A stretch of DNA of 64,000 nucleotides from JBEKYD01 sp052148435 (GCA_052148435.1 JBKQIF010000196.1:1-64000); one strand, 5' to 3'. Numbered from the stretch's first letter, positions 1 to 9,966 are shown. Notes: generated by a model not told the origin, from the letters alone. Numbers and translations: made by a program.

Positions 1-140
1 TCTACTTCCTGTTGCGAAAGCCGATCCTCCATCCGTGTCCCAGTTGCGGGCGCGGAGTTGCACCAGATGCCGCGTTCTGTCCCCGCTGTGGCCAATCGCA
101 AATGCACATGGGACCGCAACCCTCACGGGAAGAATCTTGA
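1..140 (+). CDS. C-terminal end of a zinc-ribbon protein (partial)
   Basis: The frame beginning at base 3 runs open from the window edge to a TGA at 138-140 and encodes 45 residues. It contains CPSCGRG, then 10 residues later CPRCGQ, a CxxC...CxxC zinc ribbon of the kind found at the ends of many bacterial membrane or regulatory proteins. The start lies outside the window, so nothing can be said of the rest of the protein. The hydrophobic YFLL just before the ribbon could be the end of a membrane segment, but this is a guess. Function unknown. Confidence 0.6.
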   Translation, partial: YFLLRKPILHPCPSCGRGVAPDAAFCPRCGQSQMHMGPQPSREES

Positions 141-197
141 TAAATGAACCGTCGCACCTCGGTGCGCGTACATGAGGCGCAGAAAGGCGAATCTCAC

Positions 198-608
198 ATG
201 AAACAGACCACTATGTTGACCACCGCGTCGCTGCTCACCATTCTATTGATAACGTTTCACCTGGCCGGCGACATCCTGTTCAAGATGTCCCCGGCAGGTC
301 TCTCCAATCTGTTTGCGGTGTTCATCTTGGTAGTCATGCTGTGTGGAACGCTGCTGCTCGCCGGACGGCGAGCGGGATACATCGTCATCTTCTTCGGGTC
401 GGTCCTCGGGCTGCTCATCTCTGTCATCCACATGAAAGGGACGCGGGGTGTTCTCGGTGGCGAGATCGGCAACTCAAGCGAAGCATTCTTTTTCGTGTGG
501 ATACTCCTCGCGTTGGGTATCACCGCGACGTTCTCCATCATCCTATCGGCGCGCGCACTGTTGAGCTTGCCCTGGCGCCGGAGCCGCCGCGCGTCAACTG
601 CCGCATAA
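198..608 (+). CDS. Small four-helix membrane protein, function unknown
   Basis: A 136-residue protein with four predicted membrane segments: about residues 6-26 (LTTASLLTILLITFHLAGDI), 35-53, 59-78 and 95-118, followed by a basic tail (PWRRSRR). I chose the ATG at 198 because an AAAGG-type ribosome site (agaaagg, 181-187) precedes it; the frame stays open up to 144, but the extra residues are polar and arginine-rich. I do not recognise the family with certainty. The sequence style (short hydrophobic protein with HLAGDI after helix 1) is common in soil Acidobacteria. It has no clear operon partner: the upstream zinc-ribbon gene ends 57 bases before and the next genes are on the opposite strand. 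Confidence 0.7.
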   Translation: MKQTTMLTTASLLTILLITFHLAGDILFKMSPAGLSNLFAVFILVVMLCGTLLLAGRRAGYIVIFFGSVLGLLISVIHMKGTRGVLGGEIGNSSEAFFFVWILLALGITATFSIILSARALLSLPWRRSRRASTAA

Positions 609-743
609 CGCCCGTTGCTGACATTTGCCGCGATCGGCCCTGTCTGACGGAGCGTTTACGGGAGGGAGCAACTGACGGGATGACGGCGACGGCTCTGTTG
701 CGGCGTGACTTGTAATCGCTCGACCGCAAGAGGTTTCCTGAGT

Positions 744-1178
744 TCAGGCCGCGTCCCGGACCTCTACCGTCATCTGCTTGCCCAGAGCCGCAAGCGCCGT
801 CTGGATTCTTGTCGCCTTAGTGGCATGGCCGGGATCGAGCATTCGGCGGACCACTCGCTCGTGGACCCCTAGGCGGCGCGCCAACTCAGAGTTGTTGACT
901 TTCTGGTCGCCCATCGCCAGGTAGAGCGCCAGCTTCGGTGCCAGCCAAAGCGGCACGGGTACCGGCCGCTGACCCCGCTTCGGGGCTGAAGCCGCGGGGA
1001 TTTCTTCCCGGCGGGACAAGCGGATCGAAAGATCCGACCCCAGGGCATCCATGGCTTCTTCCATGGCCTCGCGATGGTCTTTGCCGTCGGTGGCGACGCG
1101 TGGAAGATCGACGAACTCCACTAAGACGCGGCCGTCGCCGCCAGTCGTGAACCTTGCAGGATAAGTAAAGGCGGACAT
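744..1178 (-). CDS. hicB: HicB-family antitoxin
   Basis: A 144-residue protein with the two-part layout of HicB antitoxins. Residues 1-60 form the degenerate RNase H-like part (YPARFTTGGDGRVLVEF, typical of HicB start regions, then REAMEEAMDAL), and residues 95-135 form a helix-turn-helix (NNSELARRLGVHERVVRRML) that should bind the hicAB promoter. The frame is also open from a GTG at 1193 that overlaps the hicA stop by 4 bases. I prefer the ATG at 1178 because AGAGGTGA lies 6-7 bases before it and because the family usually begins with a short lead into the YPAxF strand. The gene lies directly downstream of hicA, the usual toxin-then-antitoxin order. Its role would be to neutralise the mRNA-cleaving HicA toxin and repress the operon. 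Confidence 0.85.
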   Translation of the reverse strand: MSAFTYPARFTTGGDGRVLVEFVDLPRVATDGKDHREAMEEAMDALGSDLSIRLSRREEIPAASAPKRGQRPVPVPLWLAPKLALYLAMGDQKVNNSELARRLGVHERVVRRMLDPGHATKATRIQTALAALGKQMTVEVRDAA

Positions 1179-1189
1179 TACTTCACCTC

Positions 1190-1420
1190 TCACAGGTCAT
1201 GCGGATCGATCTTCAGATCCCTGCACATCTTCGCCAACAAATCGCGGCCGATTTCTTTCGTCCGATCCTTAAGTGTCGTGAATTCGTCGGCGAAGTAGAG
1301 ACGGCCATGACTACCCTTTCCCTTATCGGCCACGAAATAGCGGGTGACCTGCATGCGCCGCGCCAACTTCTGCACGCGCCGCTCGAATTCCGAGCCTCTC
1401 ACAAATCCATTCTCGGACAT
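1190..1420 (-). CDS. hicA: HicA-family mRNA interferase toxin
   Basis: A 76-residue protein (start ATG at 1418-1420) with the HicA fold signature: KGKGSHGRLYF around residues 33-43, whose His is the catalytic residue in this RNase family, and the closing pattern EIGRDLLAKMCRDLKID of the final helices. HicA toxins bind and cut mRNA when released from HicB. The stop codon overlaps the first possible hicB start by 4 bases, so the two are co-translated. The frame remains open far upstream, across the antisense of the gnd start, but those residues are Arg/His-rich and lack family similarity, so I exclude them. Confidence 0.85.
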   Translation of the reverse strand: MSENGFVRGSEFERRVQKLARRMQVTRYFVADKGKGSHGRLYFADEFTTLKDRTKEIGRDLLAKMCRDLKIDPHDL

Positions 1421-1540
1421 ATGTGTCCGCGCGTCAAGGTGACATGTGGATTGTCCGCACACCCGATCCCTCCGTCGCCGCCGGAGTCGCTGCATCGCTG
1501 CCAAGCGGTTAGAATAATCTTTCGTCTTCAAGGAGCCAGC

Positions 1541-2998
<1,458 letters not shown>

Positions 2999-3079
2999 CC
3001 AACACGACGTGGCGCACGCACTCCTGCGTGCCGCGGCGGCACTCCTGACGCCGCAAACTAACTAGAGCCTTTGACTTTT

Positions 3080-4162
3080 ATGACGGCCCCTCTCCAAATC
3101 CCGCCAACCGGCGCCCTGGACTTCCTCTCCGTGGGCGCGCTGATCCATCGCTTCGACCCCGGCATCATCCCCTTCCGCAAGGCGACGCACTGCGACATCC
3201 ACGTCAGCGGCGGCGAATTCAATTGCGCCGCGAACCTGTCGGACTGCTTCGGCATGTCCACCGGTATCGCGACGGCCATGGTCGACTATCCCATTGGCGA
3301 ACTGATCGCCGAGCGCGTGAGGGCCATGGGCGTGAAGCCGTTCTACAAACGCTTCAAGCACGATGGCGCCACCGGTCCCAACATGGCGGCGGTGTACAGC
3401 GACCGCGGCTTCGGCATCCGCCCACCGGTGGTCTTCTACAATCGCGCCAACGAGGCCGCCGCGCTGCTTAAGCCGGGCGATTTCGACTGGCAGACCATTT
3501 TCGGCGCGGGCGTCCGCTGGTTCCATAGCGGCGGCATCTTCGCGGCGCTTTCGGCGACCACCGCCGAAGTGATCGTGGAGGGCATGCAAGCGGCCAAGGC
3601 GGCAGGCGCGGTGGTTTCCTTCGACCTGAACTACCGGGCGAAACTGTGGAATATCTCAGGCGGACACGAACGCGCCGTGGCGGTGATCCGGCGCATCGTG
3701 GAAAACGTGGACGTGCTGGTGGGTAACGAGGAAGACCTGCAGATGGGCCTGGGTATTCCTGGGCCTGAAGTGGCCGCGAAATCCAAACTGGACCCGAGTG
3801 CCTTTTTCGGCATGATCGGCCACGTGGTGAAGCAGTATCCGCGGATCAAGATTGTGGCCACCACGCTGCGCGAGGTGCACTCCACCAACCGGCACAGTTG
3901 GGGCGCGGTCGCCTGGATCGGCGGGCAGACGTACATCTCGCCCACCTGCGATCTGGATGTGCTCGACCGGGTGGGCGGCGGCGATGGCTTTGCATCCGGA
4001 TTCTTCTATGGCCTGTTCACGGGCGAGGCGCCCGCAGAGGCCATCAAGCTGGGCTGGGCGCACGGCGCGCTGCTGACCACTTTTCCCGGCGATACGACTA
4101 TGGCCACGCTCGACCAGGTGCGGGCCTTCGCCAAGGGCGGGTCGGCGCGGATTCAGCGGTAG
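3080..4162 (+). CDS. kdgK: PfkB-family sugar kinase, probable 2-keto-3-deoxygluconate kinase
   Basis: A 360-residue ribokinase-fold (PfkB) enzyme. The N-terminal GGEFNCAANL (about 45-54) is the substrate-side motif and RVGGGDGFASGF (about 297-308) is the C-terminal PfkB signature, whose Asp is the catalytic base; the family usually has GAGDAFAGGF. Overall similarity in style is to 2-dehydro-3-deoxygluconokinases, which phosphorylate KDG to KDPG for the Entner-Doudoroff pathway. That fits its place just behind gnd. The ATG at 3080 is preferred over an in-frame TTG at 3071. The exact sugar could differ (fructose or another keto-sugar acid), because PfkB substrate choice is hard to read from sequence. 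Confidence 0.8.
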   Translation: MTAPLQIPPTGALDFLSVGALIHRFDPGIIPFRKATHCDIHVSGGEFNCAANLSDCFGMSTGIATAMVDYPIGELIAERVRAMGVKPFYKRFKHDGATGPNMAAVYSDRGFGIRPPVVFYNRANEAAALLKPGDFDWQTIFGAGVRWFHSGGIFAALSATTAEVIVEGMQAAKAAGAVVSFDLNYRAKLWNISGGHERAVAVIRRIVENVDVLVGNEEDLQMGLGIPGPEVAAKSKLDPSAFFGMIGHVVKQYPRIKIVATTLREVHSTNRHSWGAVAWIGGQTYISPTCDLDVLDRVGGGDGFASGFFYGLFTGEAPAEAIKLGWAHGALLTTFPGDTTMATLDQVRAFAKGGSARIQR

Positions 4163-4174
4163 GGGGCGGCACCT

Positions 4175-4606
4175 GTGACTAAGCGCTTATGCGCGTTGCT
4201 TGCCGCTTTAACCATGGTTGGAATCTCGTGGCCGCTGTACCAATTCGGAGTGGGCGTTGGCCTATGGCAACCATTCACTTGCCCATCAGGCGTTTCTCCT
4301 CGGGCGCGCTACGTTGCGGGACTCAAAGACCGGGAGTGGTACGAATGCTGGTTTGATCGCTCAAAAGAAGTAGATATTTGCCGGGTGTGGGATGATGCCG
4401 GTCACCTTTTAGCTTATGGTAGCTATCGCTTCGATGGAGAAAACCGGGCAGCAACAACAGCGGAGCTACGTCCATCCGGAGTTCTGCCCTACCCGGGCCA
4501 CCCGGAGTTGTCTTGGATCTGCCTTGCAGGTGAGGGCGGTTGCACCAAGCCTCTGGTCCCCGTAAATGCCACGGGACAGCCGCTAGAGCGATTCGAGGTT
4601 CATTGA
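4175..4606 (+). CDS. Hypothetical secreted or membrane-anchored protein
   Basis: A 143-residue protein starting at GTG 4175, 12 bases after kdgK. Residues 3-30 (RLCALLAALTMVGISWPLY) look like a signal peptide or a single membrane anchor. The rest is polar with four cysteines (FTCPSG, YECWF, DICRVW, WICLAGEGGC) that could form disulphides outside the cytoplasm. The middle (YECWFD...VDICRVWDDAGHLLAYGSYRFDGENRAA) reads like a small beta-strand domain. I do not recognise a family. Codon choice is less GC-biased than in neighbouring genes (for example gta, tat, tta), so it may have been acquired separately. Confidence 0.6.
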   Translation: MTKRLCALLAALTMVGISWPLYQFGVGVGLWQPFTCPSGVSPRARYVAGLKDREWYECWFDRSKEVDICRVWDDAGHLLAYGSYRFDGENRAATTAELRPSGVLPYPGHPELSWICLAGEGGCTKPLVPVNATGQPLERFEVH

Positions 4607-4669
4607 ACGAGTTGGCGATTGCTTTTCAGCTCCGTCCTTTTTACTGTGTGGTAGACTTCGCTTCTAACC

Positions 4670-6244
4670 GTGCAGCTTCGTAACGCCATCCTGTTGTTCG
4701 GCATCGTGAACGCTTCTCTCTATAGCGCGCTTCTGCCGCTCTGGGAAGGATTCGACGAGGCCTTTCATTATGCATACGTCGAGACTCTGTGGCAGACCAA
4801 ACGGTTGCCGGTACTCGGCCGCACGCCGATTCCGAACGACGTGGCGCAATCGTTGCGGCTTGCTCCGGTGAGTCCTGTGGTCGCACGATCGCTCCCCGAG
4901 AGTACCGCGTTCGATACTTGGTTGGCGCTGCCGCAGGCGGAGAAGGAGCGGCGGCGGAGTGAGTTGGAAGAACTGCGCCCGCAACCCCTGAACGGATCGC
5001 GGCCAAACTACCAGGCGCACCATCCGCCCCTGGCGTACCTTCTGCTCGCGCCCCTGGATTGGGCGATGTCGAAGGCGCCCATCACGGTGCGGGTACTCAC
5101 GCTGCGGATCTTCACCGCGGTACTTTGCACCGTGCTCGTGTGGCTTGGCGCGGTGGCGCTCTGCCGGGTCGTGCAACTGCCGGAGCGGTTCGCCAACGCC
5201 GCTCTGTTCACGATCTTTTGTTCGCAGATGCTGTACGCCACTATCGCGCACGTGGCCAACGACGGGCTGGCCATCGGCATCGGCGCGTTGTTCCTGGCGG
5301 CGCTGGCGAGGTTTATGCAAGAGCCCGGATGGCGATCCACGCTGGGCAGCGCCCTGTGGCTGGCCGCCGGGTTGCTGACCAAAGCCTATTTTCTGGCTTT
5401 CGTCCCGCTGGCGATTGCGGTTGCCGCCTGGCAGATTTGGCGCGGCCGCGCGCGTGTGAAAACCGTGCTTGCGGGCGCTGCGCTGGTTCTTGTTCTGGCG
5501 GGTCCGTGGTATATCCGCAACCTGGTTCTTTACCGGAATGTGAGCGGAACCCACGAAGAGTTCGACGGGATCGGCGTGCGGCAGGCGCTGGCCGCGGCGC
5601 CGCGCATCGATTGGGTGGCGACAACGGGCTTTCTGGCGCGCGGATCCTTGTGGACCGGAAATAATTCGTTCACCACATTTTCGCGGACCACGCTGAATAT
5701 CATGCTCGCGCTGCTGTTTGCGGCCGCGGTAGTGTGGGCGATTCGCGTCCGCGCGAGCCAACCTGCCGAGCGAATGATATTCGCCGCCATCTTGCTGTTC
5801 TCGCTCGCGGTGGCCTATGCCACGTGCGCGACTTTCGCCGATACGCATGGCCAGGCCGCGGGCGCGCGTCCGTGGTATACACAGGTGCTGCTTGCACCGG
5901 TGTTAACGCTGGTTTGCGCGGGCCTGTCGCGCTGCAGAAAATTCGGCGGAGTTCTCGCCGCCATCGTGGTCGCGTCCTGGACCTGGGTCCTGATCGGTGG
6001 CTGGACGGCGAAGCTGTTCCCCATGTACTCGGGCGCGGGCGCGGCGCCCATGCGCATGCGCGATGTCCGGAACTGGTATGTGCATGGCGCCGCGGCGCAC
6101 ACGCGCGACTTCTCTCTGCTGGCGCTGGGACCGGCGCCTTTGTTGTATGCCGGATTGGTGGTTGTTTTGGCGTTGAGTATTTTGCTGGGCTTCATCATTA
6201 TTCGGAATCTGACTTCGCCGGTTCGAGTTGACACAACAGCGTGA
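4670..6244 (+). CDS. GT-C-like multi-spanning glycosyltransferase/DUF2142-type membrane protein
   Basis: A 524-residue integral membrane protein with about ten hydrophobic segments. The start carries WEGFDEAFHYAYV at residues 25-37, an acidic loop after helix 1 as in GT-C glycosyltransferases and DUF2142 proteins (where a similar DEPxHF motif lies in the first periplasmic loop). HHPPLAYLLLAPL at about 117-129 and GPWYIRNLVLYRN at about 280-292 match recurrent GT-C landmarks. Such enzymes use polyprenyl-phosphate sugars to modify lipids, glycans or proteins at the outer face of the inner membrane. No lipid-sugar synthesis genes are adjacent, so the acceptor is unknown. Start is GTG at 4670 with no obvious ribosome site. 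Confidence 0.65.
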   Translation: MQLRNAILLFGIVNASLYSALLPLWEGFDEAFHYAYVETLWQTKRLPVLGRTPIPNDVAQSLRLAPVSPVVARSLPESTAFDTWLALPQAEKERRRSELEELRPQPLNGSRPNYQAHHPPLAYLLLAPLDWAMSKAPITVRVLTLRIFTAVLCTVLVWLGAVALCRVVQLPERFANAALFTIFCSQMLYATIAHVANDGLAIGIGALFLAALARFMQEPGWRSTLGSALWLAAGLLTKAYFLAFVPLAIAVAAWQIWRGRARVKTVLAGAALVLVLAGPWYIRNLVLYRNVSGTHEEFDGIGVRQALAAAPRIDWVATTGFLARGSLWTGNNSFTTFSRTTLNIMLALLFAAAVVWAIRVRASQPAERMIFAAILLFSLAVAYATCATFADTHGQAAGARPWYTQVLLAPVLTLVCAGLSRCRKFGGVLAAIVVASWTWVLIGGWTAKLFPMYSGAGAAPMRMRDVRNWYVHGAAAHTRDFSLLALGPAPLLYAGLVVVLALSILLGFIIIRNLTSPVRVDTTA

Positions 6245-6265
6245 CGGAGTCATGATCGGTACGGA

Positions 6266-6640
6266 ATGACCATCGATGAACGGCTGGAAATGCTCGCGGA
6301 GCGCCACCAGGCCCTGACCGAGACCGTGCAGGTGCTGGCCGGCGGCGAAGCGCGGCATGAGCGCGAGATGGCGGAGATCCGCCGCATAGCCACCACTACG
6401 CGCGCCGTTTTGTTGCGGGCGGTCCGGCTGGGTGTGCGGGAGGCGCGCAACGAGCGGAGGCGGCGGCAGGAATTGGACGCGCGTTTCGAACTCAAGATGG
6501 ACCAGCTCGCCAGCGTGCAACTCATCACTGAAGAAAAGATGCAGAGCCTAGAGGTAAGTCTGCAAGGCCTGTCCACGCAAATGGACAGGTTCATCGATTC
6601 GATGCGCCGCGGCGGCAACGGAAACTCGCAGAGCCAATAA
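6266..6640 (+). CDS. Small coiled-coil protein, function unknown
   Basis: A 124-residue, highly charged, almost wholly helical protein. Heptad patterning is visible from MTIDERLEMLAERHQALTE to the end of ITEEKMQSLEVSLQGLSTQ, with an Arg-rich middle (VREARNERRRRQELDARF). There is no signal peptide or membrane segment. Proteins beginning DERLE.LA.RHEAL..TV are frequent paralogues in Acidobacteria, but no function is known to me. It sits 21 bases after the GT-C-like gene and may be co-transcribed. A tailing role such as a cytoplasmic scaffold is only a guess. Confidence 0.7.
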   Translation: MTIDERLEMLAERHQALTETVQVLAGGEARHEREMAEIRRIATTTRAVLLRAVRLGVREARNERRRRQELDARFELKMDQLASVQLITEEKMQSLEVSLQGLSTQMDRFIDSMRRGGNGNSQSQ

Positions 6641-6853
6641 GTTTCCCGGTCTCCGGCAACCGCCCGCGCAACCCGATGAGTGGGCGCCATATCACTTACA
6701 GTTTCCCGTTTAAGAATCTGCAAGAATTCACTCTGGCTGAGGGGTATGGAAGGTGCATCGCAGGCGGGATAGGAAGACGCGCAATCTTCGAAGGTCATCT
6801 GCGGGAGGATACAATTTCGTTGGCGCGGTATACATCAAGCATTCTCGGCGACC

Positions 6854-7993
6854 TCATAGCCGTGGCCAGCCGGCAACCTCGCCCACCAGCGGCGCGGCAT
6901 ACTCGCGAAACGCGGGCAGCACGTCGTTGCCATCCGCATGGATCCAATCCGCCGGCAGCAGACGCTCCACGCGCGCGACGGTCTCAAGCGGCGTAAGAAA
7001 CGTGTCCCCATCCCGCCGCAGCGCCACCATTACTTCCGAATGTCCTTCATCCGCCGCCGCGGCAGCGGCGCGCCCGCACAAATGCGCTTCGTGCCGGTCA
7101 CGTAGCGTGGCGAACGGACCGCAACAGCGCCCCAACAATCCCGGTTTTTCGGCGCGCGCGCGAATGCCCAACTTTTCGCTCAACAGGCGCGCCAGGGTGT
7201 GCCCCAGATTCGATGCCAGCCGTTGCGCATCGCTTTCGGCGCGATCCACATCCGCGCCGAAGGGCCGCCCTCGATCGTCGAGTTGGCCCTCGCAGACGGC
7301 CACCACCACGCGGCCCAGTTGCGCGTACACGCGCTCCACATCGGCCGCGATGCGGTCCAGGCTCAAGTGCCGCTCCGGCAGGTAGATCAAGTGCGGCGCA
7401 TCGTCCGGGCGGCGCCGCGCAAGCGAGGTGGCCGCCACGATCCAGCCCGCATTGCGCCCCAGCGTCTCCAGCACGCAAACCGGAGAGGGCAGCGAGCGAT
7501 TGTCCTCGCCCACGTCGCGCGCGGCGCAGGCAAAGAAGCGCGCCGTGGACGCATAGCCGGGCGTGTGGTCGGTCACGCACAGGTCGTTGTCGATGGTTTT
7601 GGGAATCCCGATCGTTTGCAGGTCGTAATGCGCGGCGCGCGCGTGCCGGGCAACCCGCAGCGCCGTGTCCATGGAACCGTTGCCGCCAGTATAGAAGAAC
7701 GTGTGCATATCGGCCCGCCGGAAAACTTCCAGCAGGCGGCCGAAATCGTCTTCCTCCAGCGGGAACCGGCTGGACCCCAGTGCGGAGCCGGGCGCCTCGC
7801 CGATCTGCCGGACCAGATCCGCGTCCAGCGCCATCAGGTCCAGAAATTCGGCCCGCAGCAGCCCGCCGATGCCGTGGCGGGCGCCGTACAGCCCTTGGCC
7901 GCGCGACCGGGATTCTTCAATCAGTCCAGCCAGGCTCGCATTGATCACGGCGGTAGGGCCGCCTCCGTGGGCGACCACCGCATGGGTGCGCAT
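6854..7993 (-). CDS. pfkA: 6-phosphofructokinase family protein with a mixed ATP/PPi signature
   Basis: A 379-residue member of the phosphofructokinase family (fructose 6-phosphate to fructose 1,6-bisphosphate). The N-terminal phosphate-donor loop GGGPTAVINAS is at residues 10-20, GGNGSMDT at 103-110, PKTIDND at 131-137 with the catalytic Asp, and LGRNAGW (substrate contact) near 170. In classical ATP enzymes the second motif is GGDGS and the third PGTIDND; pyrophosphate enzymes have GGDDS and PKTIDND. Here Gly is kept at the first switch position but Lys is present at the second, and the Asp before it is Asn. The phosphoryl donor is therefore uncertain; Lys argues for pyrophosphate. Start ATG is at 7993. 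No glycolytic partners are adjacent. Confidence 0.88.
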   Translation of the reverse strand: MRTHAVVAHGGGPTAVINASLAGLIEESRSRGQGLYGARHGIGGLLRAEFLDLMALDADLVRQIGEAPGSALGSSRFPLEEDDFGRLLEVFRRADMHTFFYTGGNGSMDTALRVARHARAAHYDLQTIGIPKTIDNDLCVTDHTPGYASTARFFACAARDVGEDNRSLPSPVCVLETLGRNAGWIVAATSLARRRPDDAPHLIYLPERHLSLDRIAADVERVYAQLGRVVVAVCEGQLDDRGRPFGADVDRAESDAQRLASNLGHTLARLLSEKLGIRARAEKPGLLGRCCGPFATLRDRHEAHLCGRAAAAAADEGHSEVMVALRRDGDTFLTPLETVARVERLLPADWIHADGNDVLPAFREYAAPLVGEVAGWPRL

Positions 7994-8032
7994 GTTAATC
8001 AGGATACTTCTTCGTCGGGCTGCGCCCGCCCC

Positions 8033-8845
8033 TTACAACACATCCGCAAATCCGCGCTTCATATGCCGGAAAAACAGCCCTCCGGCCAGGAACGTAGCCA
8101 CCGCGAACAGCGCCATGATGCCCAGTTCGTCCAACCGCGGCCACTGCCCGGAGAGCAACAACTCCCGATAGGCGCGCACCAGATACGCCAGCGGATTACC
8201 AGCCAGCAGGAAGCGCAGCCGCGCCGGGAACTGCTGCTCGGTAATGAAAATCGGGGTCAGCCAGAACCAGAACGTCAGAATCACGGTCAGCACCTGTGCG
8301 GTGTCCCGCAGGTAGACCTGCAGGCTCGCTAGGATCCACCCGAAGCCCACGGCGAACAGCCCCAGCAGCAGCATATAAAGCGGCAGCAGCATCAAGCCGG
8401 TGCTGATCTGGTTCAGCCAGATGCCCACCGCCGCCACTGCCAGGGCCAGCGCGATCAGGTGGCTCACCAGCGAAGAGAGGAAAATAGAAACCGGCACCAT
8501 CTCCGCCGGAAACACCGTTTTGGTGATCAGGCTGGACTGTTCCAGCAGGCTGGACGCCGAGCGCTGCACGGTTTCACTGAACAACAACCACGGCAGCATG
8601 CCGGCGAAAAGGAACAGCGGATAGTTGTCAGTCACCTCTCCGGCCGGCATCTTCTGGTGCAAACAGACGCTGAAGACGAACGTCCAACTGGCCAGCAGCA
8701 CCAGTGGATGGATGACGCCCCACACCCAGCCCACCGCCGAGCCGACGAAGCGCTGCTCAAAATCCCGCCGCACGAGTTGAAACAACAAGCTCCGGCGTGC
8801 CACCAGATTTCGGAGGAAAAGCGCGCCGGGTAGCCGAAAAGACAT
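8033..8845 (-). CDS. ABC-2 type permease of a polysaccharide/lipid exporter
   Basis: A 270-residue ABC-2 permease with six membrane segments. The cytoplasmic N-terminus ...RDFEQRFVGSAVGWVWGVIHPL is the signature of Wzm/TagG/KpsM permeases that carry polysaccharides or O-antigen across the inner membrane, and PIFITEQQFPARLRFLLAGNPLAYLVRAYRELLL is the matching C-terminal loop and helix. It should work as a dimer with a Wzt/TagH-type ATPase, but no such ATPase lies beside it: upstream is the divergent M23 gene and downstream is pfk. The ATG at 8845 is chosen over a TTG two codons earlier. The partner may be encoded elsewhere. Confidence 0.85.
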   Translation of the reverse strand: MSFRLPGALFLRNLVARRSLLFQLVRRDFEQRFVGSAVGWVWGVIHPLVLLASWTFVFSVCLHQKMPAGEVTDNYPLFLFAGMLPWLLFSETVQRSASSLLEQSSLITKTVFPAEMVPVSIFLSSLVSHLIALALAVAAVGIWLNQISTGLMLLPLYMLLLGLFAVGFGWILASLQVYLRDTAQVLTVILTFWFWLTPIFITEQQFPARLRFLLAGNPLAYLVRAYRELLLSGQWPRLDELGIMALFAVATFLAGGLFFRHMKRGFADVL

Positions 8846-8899
8846 GTCCAATCGAGAACACTACCAATTTTTTCAATAACTTGCAAGCCAAACCTTTGC

Positions 8900-8928
8900 T
8901 TGACAGGGATGTGTAGGTCCTGTTACAT
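8900..8928 (+). promoter_or_regulatory. Sigma70-type promoter before the M23 peptidase gene
   Basis: TTGACA (8900-8905), 17 bases, then TTACAT (8923-8928). The -35 box is perfect and the -10 is a weaker match (3 of 6). It lies in the 158-base divergent gap between the ABC permease and the M23 peptidase and points toward the latter. Confidence 0.5.
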
Positions 8929-9003
8929 TCACCTTTCGCCAATCGTAATAGCCCCCTGGATCAGGAGAACGCCTTATGTTTGCCGATCCAGCCTGAGAAG
9001 ACT

Positions 9004-9882
9004 ATGCAGCAGAACTATTTCATTTTAGTATTGGCTCATTCCCTGCGAGGCAAGCTGCGCCGTATCCGAGTCCCGTTGACAGTGGTCTACGCCGTGATGG
9101 CGTTGGCCCTGCTCGGCTGCTTCTCGATATTCGGATTCGTCACCAGCTACGCGCGCATGGCCTGGAAGGTTGCCAACTATAACGCGCTGCGCAAGGAAGT
9201 GGATGCTCTGCGTACCCGCTACCAGCGGCTGCAAAAAGTTTCCAACCAGACCAATCAGCAAATGGCCAGCCTGGAAATGTTCGCCAGCGAAGTTTCGATC
9301 GCCTACGGCATCAAGCAAAAACTGGAAGGCCCCGCCGGCATTTCGGCGGAAGGGCGTTTGGCGCCCACTTTCCCCGAGTCCCTGGACGCGTACCGTTTCC
9401 TGCGCACCTATCATAGCCCGGAGAACAATTTCGCGCGCCGTTTTCACACCAATGTGCAGCCCAGCATCTGGCCGGTGGAAGGCCGCCTGATGGGCGGTTT
9501 CGGCGAGCGCACCGATCCATTCTCGGGTGAAGGCGCCATGCATACCGGCGTGGACATCTCCGCGCCCACCGGTACGCCCGTGCGCACCACCGCCGATGGT
9601 ATCGTGACGTTCACCGGATGGAGCAGCGGTTATGGCCAACTGATCGTGGTGGATCATGGCGGCGGTTTCGAAACCTATTACGCGCATCTTTCGCGCTTCG
9701 GCGTGGTGGAAGGCCAGGAAGTCCGCCGCGGCGAGCAGATCGGCGCCGTGGGCAGCACCGGCCGCGTGACGGCTCCGCATCTGCACTACGAAGTCCGGAT
9801 CGGCGGCGCGCCTGTAAATCCGCACACGTATTTGGCCAGGGCCGGCGTGGTGCAGATGGTCAAAAAGGACTTTCCGTTCTAA
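9004..9882 (+). CDS. M23-family peptidoglycan endopeptidase, membrane-anchored
   Basis: A 292-residue protein. Residues about 24-46 form one membrane segment, 55-90 a short coiled coil (ALRKEVDALRTRYQRLQKV), and 150-275 the M23 (lysostaphin/LytM) domain. Zinc ligands are visible: H180 and D184 in HTGVDIS, and H261 in HLHYE, with the catalytic His at 259; YAHLS lies between them. The enzyme should act in the periplasm on peptide cross-bridges of peptidoglycan or, with its coiled coil, as a divisome-linked activator. Two other starts are possible, a TTG at 8980 and a strong ribosome site (AGGAG, 8963-8967) that instead fronts a six-codon ATG frame at 8976-8996. I keep the ATG at 9004 with moderate certainty. 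Confidence 0.88.
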   Translation: MQQNYFILVLAHSLRGKLRRIRVPLTVVYAVMALALLGCFSIFGFVTSYARMAWKVANYNALRKEVDALRTRYQRLQKVSNQTNQQMASLEMFASEVSIAYGIKQKLEGPAGISAEGRLAPTFPESLDAYRFLRTYHSPENNFARRFHTNVQPSIWPVEGRLMGGFGERTDPFSGEGAMHTGVDISAPTGTPVRTTADGIVTFTGWSSGYGQLIVVDHGGGFETYYAHLSRFGVVEGQEVRRGEQIGAVGSTGRVTAPHLHYEVRIGGAPVNPHTYLARAGVVQMVKKDFPF

Positions 9883-9966
9883 CGCGTCAGTCGGGCGAGA
9901 TGCTCGCGGCTGGTCTGTGCGCGGGTACGCGCACGACGGACGCGAAAAATGGTACAGTGCTGCCAT

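Noticed and set aside
6676..6996. 106-codon frame beginning MSGRHITYSFPF
   Set aside because: Overlaps the 3' end of pfk on the other strand, has no ribosome site and no recognisable features.
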